A stretch of DNA of 64,000 nucleotides from Schistosoma mansoni (lineage: Eukaryota > Platyhelminthes > Trematoda > Strigeidida > Schistosomatidae), in assembly GCF_000237925.1 (NCBI RefSeq), contig NC_031502.1:42037975-42101974 (forward strand), in the 5' to 3' direction. Within the stretch, counting starts at the first letter, position 1. Each line of letters starts with the position of its first letter. The notes under the pieces were generated by a model. That model was not told where the DNA came from and ran no database searches. It was given only the letters and a program-made list of their open reading frames with translations. Below, in pieces: positions 45,511 through 58,708 of the stretch. A program made the position numbers and the translations under genes.

Positions 45511-46126
45511 GGGAATTTTTTAAAATTAGAAATTCCTGATTTATCTAATTAAAGGAAAAATAAGTTTTTGTTGATACATATCTATTATAAATCAAAAAAT
45601 AGATAGAGATCATGTCTTTAGAAGCATTTCCTAATTTGATGGTATGAACGACCTAGAAATTTTTTTTCAATATAATAAGAAATTTCGCGAAGTAGATGGA
45701 TAGAACTACAAATAAGTAACGATATTTCCAAGTCAACAATGCACTAATGAATAAAACAAAGAAGAGATGGGATTTTCAAAAGAAATTTAATATTACTTAA
45801 GGAAGTCACAAATCATTTACAATAAATCTATTTTTAAAATAACAAAACTGATCCAGGGAATATATAATAAGGTAGCAAACTGAAAGAGACAATGAAAGTA
45901 CGATAGTTGAGGATTTTCTAACTAAGCCTAATATGTTACATGTTGAATTACAGTGAGAGTCAAAATACTTCGATAGTTATGTAGAAGTATTTATTGAAAT
46001 CTAGTGTGTAGAACCAAAATATTGAGATGGTACTTAAAATGTTGACAAGAAATGGTCAAAATATGATTAGAATTTAATGAACATATAAATATTAGCCTTC
46101 CTTAGTGTTGTCACAGGTTAACTAAC
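45511..46126. other. Non-coding DNA downstream of the minus-strand FN3-like gene
   Basis: Includes its probable 3' UTR. No exon or repeat is recognised. Confidence 0.4.
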
Positions 46127-46269
46127 CTAAACTTCACGCATGACTACTTTTCTGTCGTGAATAGTTAGTTCAAAAGTCCTATTTTGGATTTCCACGTCTG
46201 TTAGGCTTTTAAGAATGACATATTCCAAGTCTGCAGATGTATTGTTTTGGTCTTCGTGGACCAGCGTTA
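46127..46269 (-). CDS. Gene 1 terminal exon
   Basis: Acceptor TCTATTGCAG, stop TAG at 46129-46127. 46 codons: HEDQNNTSADLEYVILKSLT ... RKVVMREV. The phase fits exon 4 directly, but the 4.6-kb gap leaves room for missed exons, so the direct join is provisional. Confidence 0.6.
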
Positions 46270-49200
46270 CTGCAATAGATCAGAAAACACATTTTAAATA
46301 TTGTACATATGGATAAACATATGATGAACATAAATTAATGATTCATATTTGTAGTCATCATTTAAAACATCTTTTTTGTGGGCGGCTATTCTATTTGAAA
46401 TTTTCTCCTCATAAAAACCTTTGAAATGCTAGATGACAACAAGGTATTGAGTCAAAACTTATTGTTTGAGATAGAAGAGTTCACAGTATATTTGGCTCAT
46501 CATCTAACTTTCCAACTGGATTTGAAGTGTACACAATTATTTAATCAAAGATTATTGACATGTTCAATGATCATTTGTGTTCCAATAGCTGGCGTTGGAA
46601 AACATACATAGTACTATCACTACCTTTCTTGATGATTAACAAATGTTTCTTTTTCTGGGACAGTCAAAGTCTATTCATAGTTTCGGGTATGTTTTGCTAA
46701 TTAGTGGCAAGATACGTTAAGCTTACTTTCATGAATCTTACTAACTGTGATACAATTAATGTTTGACATAAAGATGAAGGATGCTTCATATCCTATAAAC
46801 ATTTTACATACATGTCAAAAAATTTAGTACTACTTTAATGTAAGTACAAAACATTTGTAAATAAAGGTCAAAATTGTGGTCTGTACAGCTTTTCTAGCAG
46901 AAAACTCTTCAATTATCTTCCGATCCATATTGTTGTTCCATTCAGAGAGTGGGAAGTTGATGTAAATCGAAATCCAATGTTTTAAGAAACACTATTTAGA
47001 AGATATCGTTCCTAAGTGGCTGATTTAGTATTGCCGTTGTTGCATTATTTTGACGAATTGTTTTGAATTAATATAATTTTAGCTTTTTAATGAGAACTGA
47101 TATAGACTCTTACATCATTTGTTCTTTTTGTTGAAATCCATGAAGAAGTCGTTAACGGCAAACCTAAAATCAAACTGTGTAGGTTCAACTCGTACATAAT
47201 ACTTTATATTGGATCACAATTACTGATAATCATGATTAAAGTAGTATTCTACCATTGAAGGGTTGTATCGGGAGCCTACATGACACTGATAGAAATATTA
47301 TACTTGTTACTTTACACATATCTTTACTATAAGTGATAGTAACAATTTTATGTGTATTTTACTTCTTAACTGTTGTGTTTTACATAGTAATGTAAAACAT
47401 GAATAATGCAGTCATTTAATGTATGTTAACAAATCAATAAACAATTGATTTAAGCACAGATTCATAGTTGAAAATACTTTGAGGAAAATTTCTCTAAAAT
47501 AAACATTATTGTTTAGTGAGTAGTACTTTCGAATGATTTCTTCCAAAATTAAACATCATTCGTTCAGTGGTGTTTAGATGAATGAGATGTTTAAGAAGAC
47601 CAGTAGCCCAGGTGGATGATTTGATGGAGTTTAGTTCTCTGAGATGGATGGTTTGGTCGTGGAGCTTTCATCGTTATTCTGAACGACATCATCAGCATGA
47701 ACTTCAGGTAGAAGTGAAGTGTTCAAATTTCTCCACATATGGTTCACAGATTGTCCTATAGACTTCGATGTTGATTGGTTGTTGTTGTTGTTCTTTAACA
47801 TGTCATTGTGTACTTCTTTATTTTGAATGTATCTCCCATTGGTTTGATTCTTCGTCCTATATTTGTCCATAGTTTTTCTGATTGGTTGATAAATTGGATC
47901 GATTTCAATGTGTCTATTTGATTGCTGGTTGACCTGAAAGCCAAGCTTCTAGAAATTCTCTTGTGTTTTTAGGATAGCCTCTATCCAAGATCTCAACGCT
48001 TTTCCAGTTGAATGTGTCCACAGTTATCCACATGCATTGATATAAATAAGGATATGTCATAGCGTTTGACCACTAATTTATGTTCATGCAGGACGTCCGC
48101 CTTGTCCGATGTTCAGCTTTTCTTCTTTTGTCATTTCATTCCTTTGGTTTGTAAAGGATTGGTTGCAGGGATTTAGTTCGTTTGTGTGCTACACCCATTC
48201 CGAAAGGCTTCAACAAACTTGTTGTAGTTTCTGATATACCTTTAATATATATGGTAGGACGATCCGTTTGTTGGTTCCTGTACTTGACTTTGTTTCTGAT
48301 GATTTGTTTGGCTGGTATTTTTTGATGAAGTTAGTTGGGTAGCTGTTCTTTTGAAAAATAGTCTTCAAGTATTTCTCTTCATTTTCTCGTGCTGCAAGTG
48401 TGTTTCAGTGTGTTCTCACCCTCTTGAGCAGAGTTTGTAAGTAGTTGATCTTGTGAGCTCTTGGGTTGTTGCTAATGTAATTGAGAATTTGATCTGCGTA
48501 GATGGGCTTCCGATATACTAGAGTTTCCAGTTTTCCTGTGCCGGTTCTGGTGGTTAATTCATCGAAGAATGGTAGTTTATTATCCTATTCTTGTTCCATT
48601 GTGAATTTGATGTCACCGAAGACGTTGTTGATCGGATTGTAGATGTTTTCCAGTTCGTCCATTTTGACGATGATGTTCACATAACGAATCTAAATTTTTG
48701 GCTCGATAATGGTAGGATCAAGGCTTGTAGTCTATGCATCACTGCTTCTACGATAAGTTCTGATATTGGCGATGTTGACGTCACTTGTATTGTAGTTTAT
48801 TCCCTTTCGGAGTAGGTGTGCTTCTATTTTTGTCAGTGGTTGCCTTGACAAGTTGACTACGCAGCTGTTTGTGTTTTCTTCCGTGAGTGGTTTTAAAATA
48901 TTGATCAGTTTCTTCTTTCGGGTGTTTCTTCTTTGTTCTCTGTGCCGTCTACATGATAGCTTGATGACTGTTGTCAAGGTTTCCAATTGTTCTGATGTAT
49001 GTATCTTCTGACGTTTCCTCTTTTTGTCATCTATGACGTGCTGATATTTGTGGATCTTGTAGTATGCATTAGTTACCACCAGGTGTACTATTTTTCTTCC
49101 ACTTTACTCGGCTATTCTCCATCCCATTGGCAGTTGATTGGAGGTCTGTATCGTACACTTGTTTGCAGAACATGCTAACGAAAACACTTGTGGAGAAAAT

Positions 49201-52200
49201 ACAGCTGTTCTTGAGTGGAAGCCTGCCTTCTGGCGAGATTCTCCCGTTTTCGAACAACGAGAAGCATACCGCACTCATATAATTTTGAAATGGTGGATGA
49301 ATTCATCTGTCTATTAAACAAAGAATTCAATATGAAAACAATAATTACTGAGATACAGTTAATTCAGCAGAATCCTGGATTACGAACACAATGAACTTCT
49401 AATATATAAGACTAACGTGTTAGTTTCCATTTCCTGTTTCTCTGTTCTTCAAATTCACAAGGACATTCTGTGTAATTTAAAAAGTATAACAAACTGATAA
49501 AATGACCTTAGTATTTAGAAAATACAGTAGTTAAGTGAAATTTTGAAGTGTTTAAGAGACTTGCAGCGAATTGCACCACAAGAAATTTTTATCTGAGCAC
49601 AATATTAATGACTTTCAGCACTTCATAAAAAGTAGCCAAACTTTATATCGATGAAAGGGTTTTTCAGTTTGATATTTAATTTGCAGTAGTATATGTTCCA
49701 TTTTTATTCAAACCTGGTTCATAGAATTCAATGATGAAATTACACAAGCCTAGATATTCTGATCATTCTTATTCCTTTCAAACTTAATTATATCCATGAA
49801 ATGTGCCAAACTATACTTTGAATTATGCATGAATTACCACGTCATAAGGGTGGATTTCCAGGTTTTATCTTTATTTAGGGTACAAAATACCATTTTCGTG
49901 ATAAGTTGACGCTAAAATCGAAGTTTATTCAATTTGTTTCCCAATTACGATTACCTCACAACATCGCGAAACTTTTATCCATTTAATCTGTTAGTATTCT
50001 TCATCATCGGCCACTTGTTTAGTTTTTCAGATCATGACTTTCAGTTGTTGATAGCCTTAGGATGAAACTGTCGAAAACTCAGTAAGATGATGTACTTGTG
50101 AGGTCAACCTAATCGAATGTCAGAATCAAACAATGATGTTAGACGAGTGTAATATGGAGTATATATATAAACTAATAAATGTTTTTTAAACAACATATAT
50201 TCCAATACAATATATTCACCTAAGTTCACATACTTTTCTAATCATCACAAATCGATCTAATCATAGCTACAAGACAGATTTGAGGAACTTTACATTACTA
50301 GTTGCTTCAAATGCTAATAACTATCTCATTGAGTTTTATTGGAAATTGAATGAAGATAAAATAATAAACTGTTGAATATCAACCCGTTTACTGAATGAAG
50401 ACAAGTGACAAATCACATTAGTGGATAATTGTTTCCATTTTTTCATCAAAGTATAAAGTATTTTGTTAGACACTGGAATGTTGTATTTCCCAGAAAAAAC
50501 TAATCAACTCAATAGTAACCAGTTTTATTTCAAAAGTTATTGCTGAGATGAAGTTTTCTGTCTTTTTCAATATATCTATGAATATCTGTCAACAAGTGTA
50601 ATTTAAAAACTTATGAACAAGCTAATACTGATTAGAATGAATGATAACTACATAAGAAAACTGACTATATATATCAAGTATTAGTCAAGTGAAAGTTATT
50701 CAGTGTTTTTTCTCACTACGGAAATACTATTTGAAAATAGTCATAAACAGATATATTATACAAACGGGCCACATCATCAACATAATCTTATATCTCTTTG
50801 ACGCCGGCTCAGAATGAAACCAGATCCATATAATTATTCAAAACGAAAAACAGTTTACCTTTCGACCGTACAGATACTGCTGAAATTGATACTAGTTGAC
50901 TGACTTCCGCGTAAATCTTATTTCTGTAAATTACTCTGACACCATATTCATAAGTACTACCCTCATGTATGTCGTATATTATATTGTTGAGATGCCATAT
51001 TGACCGAATCATTTGAAGATAAGTCGTTCCGTTCCGTTTTTCATGTTGAATCATCACATAATGACTGAAACATTTTCTGAATTGACTAGATAAACCATTC
51101 CAACTTACTACATGAGCCATTGTTTTTGGTAGATGTTTTACCTGCAAACCGTCTACCACAAGTAAACCTAAAATGGTAAACATAAAACAAATAGAAATTT
51201 ACCTTCAGAATATCGTTTATCTGTTAGTAAATGATTAGTTGTTGCTTCCATGTAGATAAGCATAGAGATATTCATTGATTAAACTGTCTATAAAGCTGTA
51301 GATTTTGATTATAACTAAATATTACAGTAAATTCAATAATTAATTGATGAGACATCCAGGAAAGTAGTCAGTGTAACGGTACTTTCCTGAACTATTAATT
51401 AGGGCATAAATTACTCTGTTATTATGAATTCTCACTATTATAATACGAACATAGCAATGTATAGATCTCAATAAACGTATGCGAACCAGAATCTACTGAA
51501 TCAGTGACTTACATCAACCTCGGATTGAGGAGTTTTGGGAACAACAGCGGTTCCGGACAAAAAAAACCTTTTCAGTATATTTATATACATTCATAAAAGA
51601 CCTTACAGCAAAGCTTTAATAAGTCAATATAATCAGAATGTGTCACTATAAAGTGAACAAGTAAGTGCTAGAATTTAATAATTCAATAAAAACATACAAA
51701 TATAATGCATAACGTATAATATTATGTGCCGCTTTTCCACATTTACGTGAATTGGGCTATTTGTTGGTAAGGATAAACGAAGCATGCATGAAATTATAAG
51801 AAGTATGTTCTCGAATGACTCTACATATACTTAGTGTGGTTGGGCACAATGCATAACTCCATACATAACTTAGTGGTCTTATCGAATAAAGCCCTCTACT
51901 TTAATTATGCATTATTCCAATAAAATTTTAATTGTTCTTAATTTAAATTAAAATATTAATTCTACAATTACTTGTAACGTTCGAAATTATGTAATGTAAA
52001 ACGACATAGCAAATTACTTTGTGGTCCTGGACAAATCATTTTTGGTATCTGATCTAAAATAAAGAAACGGAAGATAAAGAATGAAATGTAAACATTACTA
52101 TTAGCAAGTTGCAGTCGATTTGTGGAAACGTTTAGTAGAACAATTAAAAATTACATTGGAATGTAAATGATCAGTCGTCCTAACAAACTTAAATAACGGT

Positions 52201-55200
52201 AATAATATATATTTATGAAATATATTTTAAGTGGTCTGTGTTTTTGTAACATTCCCAATAACACAAAAGTTGTAAACTGCATACATGAGTTAAGCCGACT
52301 GAACACACAGTCATTAACATACCATCCTTGAAGAGCTCAAATAGTTACATGGTTAGAAGCCTTTTTTCTACGTTCAACTTCCACTATGAGCTTTCTTGAA
52401 GATTGTTCCGTGTTTGTATTGATCTTTAAGATTTCAGATTTGCTCCTGTATCAGAAATAATTTTTCATAAAACTACAACCTATAACCATTTGAAATAGTT
52501 AGCGAGTTTAAAATTTGGACTCTGCTCGTCTATAATGATTTTGTCTGTTAATTAGTGTGAGAAATAGGAAGTGAAGCCGCTANNNNNNNNNNNNNNNNNN
52601 NNNNNNNNNNNNNNNNNNNNNNNNNNNNNNNNNNNNNNNNNNNNNNNNNNNNNNNNNNNNNNNNNNNNNNNNNNNNNNNNNNNNNNNNNNNNNNNNNNNN
52701 NNNNNNNNNNNNNNNNNNNNNNNNNNNNNNNNNNNNNNNNNNNNNNNNNNNNNNNNNNNNNNNNNNNNNNNNNNNNNNNNNNCGTTGTAGCTGACTGACT
52801 GATATCAAAACTCACTCTTCATATTCACTTCAAGGTATCTAGAGTATACAATTTCTTAACCTTTTATAAAAGTAATTCAAAGTGTGTACATGTCTGCATT
52901 ACTACTTTCCTTATCTTGTTAATCTGCAGTAAGTGACTTTTTTAAATTACATTAAAATTTACTGAAGGAGATATTTTTTGTTTATAGAAAAGTTTATTGT
53001 AACTACACATGTTCTTACAGGATGTACATATGTTTGTAAATAAAGTATTATTCTGGTGTAGATGTAAGTTTTACAAGCTGGCAAAGGTCTATGGGTTAAA
53101 ACAATAAATATTAAGCCACTCTTTAACTTAAAACAATTAGCCCCTTTGATAAATTTCGATAGTGCAACGAGAAAACGAGATGATATAATGTGACTGGTTT
53201 ATCTACAAGAAACCTTTTTCTTTGTGTATTCATAATTGAAGTTCATCTTACTCAAATATAATTGGATGGCCGTTTCGTCCTATTGTGAGACTCCTCAGCA
53301 GTGCGCATCCACGATCCCGCCTCGCGAGATTCGAAACCAGGGCCTTTCAGTCTCTCGCGCAAGCGCTTAACCACTAGACCACTGAGCCGGCATCCAACGG
53401 TGTTAATGTCTAACTTCAATTTCCAGGTTTTCCAAGGCGGTCTAGCTTTAATCGACTAATGATTTCAACTATAAAATTACTAAAATCTCCACAAAAGCCC
53501 CTTCAAATATTATTGCTATTATAATTAATCTTGTAAACATATGATAAATTGATTCCCATCCCACTATTTTTTGTTTTATCTGTCCCAATAACATATTTAT
53601 ATTTGTCATCATAAGCATGAGTTAAGCCGACTGAACTACAGTCATTAACATACCATCCTTGAAGAGCTCAAATAGTTACATGGTTAGAAGCCTTTTTTCT
53701 ACGTTCAACTTCCACTATGAGCTTTCTTGAAGATTGTTCCGTGTTTGTATTGATCTTTAAGATTTCAGATTTGCTCCTGTATCAGAAATAATTTTTCATA
53801 AAACTACAACCTATAACCATTTGAAATAGTTAGCGAGTTTAAAATTTGGACTCTGCTCGTCTATAATGATTTTGTCTGTTAATTAGTGTGAGAAATAGGA
53901 AGTGAAGCCGCTACGAAATGAAAATCTACAGAAGCTTTATTATCTGTAAACAAATAAAAGATCTTATGAGGCTAACCAGGTTGATGCTGAATACATTTGT
54001 ACTCCAGAACTAGATTGTTCCCTTTAGCAAAGGCATAAGATAGTCCTTATGAGTAATTTCAGGCTAATCATACGTACTTTTCAGAAAAATATTTGATTTA
54101 TGCTTGTGATTGTCGAAGCATCGAACCAAATTGAAGTAATGTTGTTTTGACAAACTAGGTGGAATCAGTTAATTGGAAAGTTATGGTAGGAGGATTATTT
54201 AGATTAATGTATGAAAGTTTTACTGTGATATCAGAAGATTAGAGGATCATCAAGTGAGATTTAAATATGGATAAGTAAATACTTACAAGTTGAATAGTTC
54301 ACAAAATTTTCAAAATTGTAGCTGTTATTTTGTAAAGACCTCACAGCTACTCCAAGTTTATACGTCTTGTTTAATTCTAGTAAGTCAAATTCATAATAGT
54401 TGTGTTGTGTCTCATATTCACATCTTTTGTCGTCAGTTTCACTGAAAGCTAGTATTTTGTGGGGGCACAAAATTCCCCCGTTTGTGTTCAGAGTCCAATT
54501 CAAGCGAATTGTTCTATTATTCATATTTGGTAGCAATTGAATACTTAAGTTTCGTGCAACAGGAAGGTATTCAGCTAGAATTACAAATGAATGAGACGGA
54601 ATAACAGTTAGTAAATATTTCAAAATGAGGGGTAAACACACATTCATACTGTGAATTTAAAATCAACGGAGACAGGCTATGCGCTTTAGGAAACCACATT
54701 GTATTTGTCTTGAAATGTTTGTAAATACTGTTAATTTTTTACACACACAATCCGATTGGAATGTATTCTTCAACTTATGAACCTGTATAAAATGAAGATA
54801 CCACACTGTAGACAGCTGGTGATTTGACTATCATTTCATTGACAAGAAAGGACATTTAGTGACTCAAGATCTGACTCCAATTAAATCGTATGAACAATTG
54901 CTATTGAATTATATATATATATATCGCCTATCCTCGTATACAGTTATCGACTTAACTCGCGTTAGTGAATAACGGAACTTAAAAAGTCAAATACGAGAAT
55001 GAATTTTGAAGACATATGTTTCATACACTCAGTGATTTGAACGGGCAATAAGGGAGACAAAACAAATAGGAATGAATGAAGTAGATTGGAGAAGGCATGT
55101 ATGCCAACTCGATTTAATCAAGCATTAATCAATATTTATATCCAGATAAAAATAAGCTACAGATATGTGATGAGTAAGATACGATGTGCACAGTCAGAAT

Positions 55201-58200
55201 AAATAAGCCAATAAGTTACAAGGTCAAAATGTAGTTGAAGAAGAATGAATAGATCGACCTGTCCGTAAGTTAGGATACACTATATGAGTTTAACATAGCA
55301 CATGATATTACACTATCTCCCACAAACAGCTTGGTTTCCATAACTTTATCTGAAAGACACACAGAGATAAAATATATCATATTTTGAAAGTAGTATGTAT
55401 ACTTCCTTGTTTATTCAATGATATTCAGATATACGAACATAATCTCAATTAGTAAACCACTTGTAACATTGATAATCTAAAGTTAATTATATTTTTGGCT
55501 GTCCGTTATTTGAAATTAAATATCGAGTAACAGCCGTTCAGATTTTTGTCTATATAAAGATCTGCCAAATTCGTTTCCACAATCTCGCAGTGATTGAACG
55601 ACTAATTTCTACTAAAAGTGGAAGCTACTCTGAGAAATTTAGTAGTACAAAAGTGATTACGCTGTGTGTTACTTCATGAAACACTTTTTTAGTGAATTAC
55701 GTTTCCAGCCAAAGTGTTAAGTCTCAACTCATAATGTGAACGAGTTTAAATGGTTCAAGAAAACCAGAAATCATCTGTTCAAATAAGAGGAAATCAACGC
55801 TTGTTTTGGAATATCGTAATATACTCAGCATACAATAAGTTAATAATCAATGAATAAAATAAAATGAAGAAGTGTACGATATACTGTGCACTTGACTTAC
55901 ATATTAAGACGAATGGAGTAATTTCAGTTAGTGTAATTGGTTCCGATCCAAAAGCTTGATAACCATTCACTATTACTTTCGTAGGACAACTACTTAACGG
56001 AATGACAATGTCACTTAACAACGAGGTATTAGCTGTAAATCCTGTATCAGTTTTGACGACTAGTCCAACTGGATTTACAAATGAGAAGTAATCATTCCGT
56101 GTTAAAATCAAATCACTTCCATTTATGTGAAAATCGAAGGGGGATAATGTCTTTGCTGCAGAGGTGATTTTAGCATTAAAAGGAGAAAATATGGTCAAAT
56201 AAAATAATATGAACATTACTTTAAAGCATTCATAGAAAATTTAAGTTATTGTTTATCCAGTCGTGTATTATTATATAAGCTTATTCTACAATTATTAAAG
56301 GAAATTATGTGTTTACAAAATGAATATTAGTAATAATATCATACTAAAAATGAACATTAGTGAGGATGAAATAATTAACTTTCTGTTCAGAAGGGGTTTT
56401 GTAGAGATTTCAGTATTTTCATAGTTGAAATCATGAATCAATTGAAGCTAGACAACCATGGAAAACCTGGAAGCACTGTATGGCCGTTTCATCCTATTGT
56501 GGGACTCCTCAACAGTGCGCATCCACGATCCCGCCTCGCGAGATCCTAACCCAGGACCTACGAGTCTTGCGCCAGAGCGCTTAAACTCTAGACCACTGAG
56601 CCGGCATCCGATGGTGTTAATGTCTAATTTCAACCAATCCACGAAGTTAAGCAACCATTCACCATTGTCTTCAGTGAGTTGATATCTCAAAACAGACTTG
56701 GTTGAACTCCACTGGTTACTGCTTCTCACTAGAACTCCAAGAAATATCTCTTGAAGTCAGTCACTAGTGAGCATATGATTATAATCAGAAGGGATTTGTT
56801 AGTGGAAATTCTACATATTAAGAATATCCTTTTAGTAGTTTTTTTCCCATGTAATTTCATTGATTTAAGATACCCACTTACCTTGCAAAACAGTTTATCA
56901 CTTTTAAGTATTATTTCCTACTAATTAATGATCAAGATACGAACAGTCAATGACAATTCATAAGACTTGATTCTTAATCAAATCTTATCCCCATGCTTAG
57001 CTATTTGTTTATATGTCTAGATAAATAATATATGGTTAAAGACTTCAACAACCATTAATTTGTATACTTAAATATAATAGATAACTATTGTAAATCAGAG
57101 AGCAATAGAAATTAGTTTTTATTTTCTGTTTTGATGGTCGTAAGCAATATGATAATGCACTAATATAAAAGTGAGACCGGAGAAATGAAGTGTAAGATGG
57201 TGGAACATTCTTGACAGAAACAAACAAGTTGTTATATGATAGCATGAAGAGTTTAATCCCACATTTTTGTTCAGAAAGTTATTGCTAGCAAATTCACAAA
57301 AAAATCAAGTTTAGTGATTATTATCTTGTTAATAAGGATTGTAACATGTAATTATAATACTAATCAGACAATTTAGGAGGTTAAATTTATGAGGAAGTTT
57401 GATTTTGAAACATGCCTGATCAAATTGTATACCTTGATTCTGGTTAGTCAATTTCAAAAGTTAATTCAGAAATATGGAAGAGTGTGGAATCATGTGTCAC
57501 ATGTTTATAGAAAATTACTTAACGAATTCAGAATTTGAAGAAAAGACCTGAGAATAGTGTAATTGGTGTAGGGCATTACAGAACTAATATAAAATTTACG
57601 CTTGGTGAAATAATTCGATAAAAAGATCTAATTTTCAAATATAACAGATAAAAAATTTGGAAAAACTTGAAAAAAAAAAGAATTCAGGTGTCCACATATA
57701 CAGAGGACGTCTAAAATACCATTCGTTGAACACAAAGAGAGCAAAGCTGTTCTACAAAACACAAATCTGATGACGGAAAAGTGTTGTTTTTAAAACAAGC
57801 AATATAAATAGTGCAGTAATCCAAACAACGCAACTAGCTATTCAACTTAGCAAAATCTATGAGGAACTGACCAATCCATCAAGCTGAATGATATAAAAGA
57901 TAAATGAATGCCAACTTACAAAGTTACAAATTACGGAAACTTATTATTTACAAAAAATATTTGGACTACTTCCCTAGAAATACACAGATTACTAAATAAC
58001 AAAATAGAGGGAACTGACGACATATATAAGTAATCTTATAATTCCACTACCATACTTATAAAACAGAAATAGCATGGAATCGATTTTAGAAATATGTAAT
58101 ACGCAGAGTAATATGATGAAATCAATGTAAAACATTTAACAGAAAACGACAGTTTTGCGTTTATTATATATTGAAGTAAAATTTTGAAGGTTTTTAAAAT

Positions 58201-58653
58201 GTTGAATGAGGAACTCATCAATCTATCAAGCTAATAAAACTATGTAAACACAATTAAGTATTTTCAAAGTATTTCGATTTCAAGTATACGCATCTTGGTG
58301 GCCCTGATGTAAACTATTTAACAGAATCGTGACATTGACGATCACGTAGCGTGTATTCTGTTTCTGTATAGAAAATAAAACTTGGAATAATGTAAATACA
58401 TCATACTAGTCAATTCTACACAAATAGAAAGCGGATACAGGCAGTCATGAACCATGATTAAATGTCAGTAGTGCTACTAATATGTGTATGATAAACGGTC
58501 GAACAAACTAAATTATACAGGGAATTCATTCAATTTAATGGATCGACGTCAAAATTATTTGTTGACAGTTATTACAGTTATAACTTGCTTACCCGGAATG
58601 ACCTGAATGGTGAGCAGGAGAATCACTAGAAACATGGAGACACATCTCATCAT
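46127..58653 (-). CDS. Secreted or surface FN3-like protein, gene 1 (minus strand)
   Basis: Exons found from splice sites and phase: 58653-58593, 56155-55901, 54574-54287, 51167-50859 and 46269-46127. Joined they give exactly 352 codons including the stop. Every intron is phase 1 and GT-AG. Exon 1 is a signal peptide (MMRCVSMFLVILLLTIQ, cleavage probably near VIP). Exon 2 is a beta-rich domain. Exons 3 and 4 look like fibronectin type III modules, with a Trp in an LNW or VSW context and a late Tyr strand (YKLGVAVRS; YEYGVRVIY). Many N-glycosylation sequons (NGS, NRT, NNS, NYS, NGT) point to an extracellular product. No transmembrane segment was found. A symmetric phase-1 exon could still be missing in the 4.6-kb last intron, which holds a Penelope-like element. 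Its leader and promoter are mirrored by the plus-strand gene at 60431. The exact family is not recognised. Confidence 0.72.
47640..49290 (-). mobile_element. Penelope-like element in gene 1's last intron, broken
   Basis: Reading the minus strand from 49290 down: an N-terminal PLE region (NLSRQPLTKIEAHLLRKGIN at about 48840-48780), then RT blocks (LENIYNPINNVFGDIKFTME; RTGTGKLETLVYRKPIYADQ; TFIKKYQ-like), the linker LPYIKGISETTTSLLKPFGM, and a GIY-YIG-side C-terminus near 47900-48100. The protein is in several pieces and the catalytic core is incomplete, so it is inactive. It lies in the same orientation as the host gene. Confidence 0.8.
49300..50858. other. Intron sequence of gene 1, no other feature
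   Basis: AT-rich. I searched for extra phase-1 exons and saw none that is convincing. Confidence 0.4.
50859..51167 (-). CDS. Gene 1 exon 4: FN3-like module
   Basis: Acceptor TTTACCATTTTAG, donor GTAAAC. 103 codons: VSWNGLSSQFRKCFSHYVMI, then LQMIRSIWHLNN and STYEYGVRVIYRN, typical of the C-terminal strands of an FN3 fold. Confidence 0.75.
52284..53913. repeat. Direct repeats (about 298 bp) flanking an assembly gap
   Basis: 52284-52582 and 53616-53913 are nearly identical, with one small difference near the start. The first copy runs straight into about 200 N (52583-52782). Both lie in the third intron of gene 1. It may be a true tandem duplication or a redundant contig end. Confidence 0.85.
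53264..53400 (-). repeat. SM-alpha-like SINE, copy C
   Basis: On the minus strand: A box GCTCAGTGGTCTAG, B box near GGTTTCGAATC, and hammerhead relic CTGAGGAGTC...GGACGAAAC. A SINE tail in the opposite orientation follows at 53420-53510 (CCAGGTTTTCCAAGGCGGTC ... ATCTCCACAAA), so the unit is a head-to-head chimera. Confidence 0.75.
54287..54574 (-). CDS. Gene 1 exon 3: FN3-like module
   Basis: Acceptor TTGTAATTCTAG, donor GTAAGT. 96 codons with IRLNWTLNTNGG, C-PHKILAFSE, RCEY, FDLLELNKTYKLGV. The C..K...S....RC.Y...F..L....Y.L pattern is shared with exon 3 of the plus-strand gene. Confidence 0.78.
55901..56155 (-). CDS. Gene 1 exon 2: N-terminal beta domain
   Basis: Acceptor CACCTCTGCAG, donor GTAAGT. 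85 codons: HINGSDLILTRNDYFSFVNP, then GLVVKTDTG, IPLSSCPTKVIVNG and TLTEITPF. It aligns in spacing with exon 2 of the plus-strand gene (GIIVNNSLG; FCKPFIVQISFNG; IFNITPE). Confidence 0.78.
56385..56740 (-). repeat. SM-alpha-like SINE with leader, copy D
   Basis: On the minus strand: leader TTCTAGTGAGAAGCAGTAAC, TTAGACATTAACACCATCGG, A box GCTCAGTGGTCTAG, a decayed B box, hammerhead relic (CTGTTGAGGAGTC...GGATGAAAC), and the tail with AGGTTTTCCATGG. It lies in intron 1 of gene 1, about 230 bases upstream of exon 2. Confidence 0.75.
56741..57880. other. Intron 1 of gene 1, outside the palindrome
   Basis: AT-rich. No exon or repeat is recognised. Confidence 0.45.
58593..58653 (-). CDS. Gene 1 exon 1: signal peptide
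   Basis: ATGATG start at 58653 and donor GTAAGC after CATTCCGG. It codes for 20 residues plus one base. The exon lies in the left arm of the palindrome and is the mirror image of 60431-60491. Confidence 0.82.
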
Positions 58654-58700
58654 TTCCGTATCTTAATAATTACAAACACTAACCACATTAATTCAATTCA

Positions 58701-58708
58701 TATTTATA
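58701..58708 (-). promoter_or_regulatory. TATA-like box upstream of gene 1
   Basis: TATAAATA on the minus strand, 48-55 bases before the ATG at 58653. It has an exact mirror copy at 60376-60383. Confidence 0.4.

Noticed and set aside
46860-47000. Extra exon of gene 1 on the minus strand (frame with HWISIYINFPLSEWNNN)
   Set aside because: No acceptor in the needed phase was found and the frame is closed just upstream.
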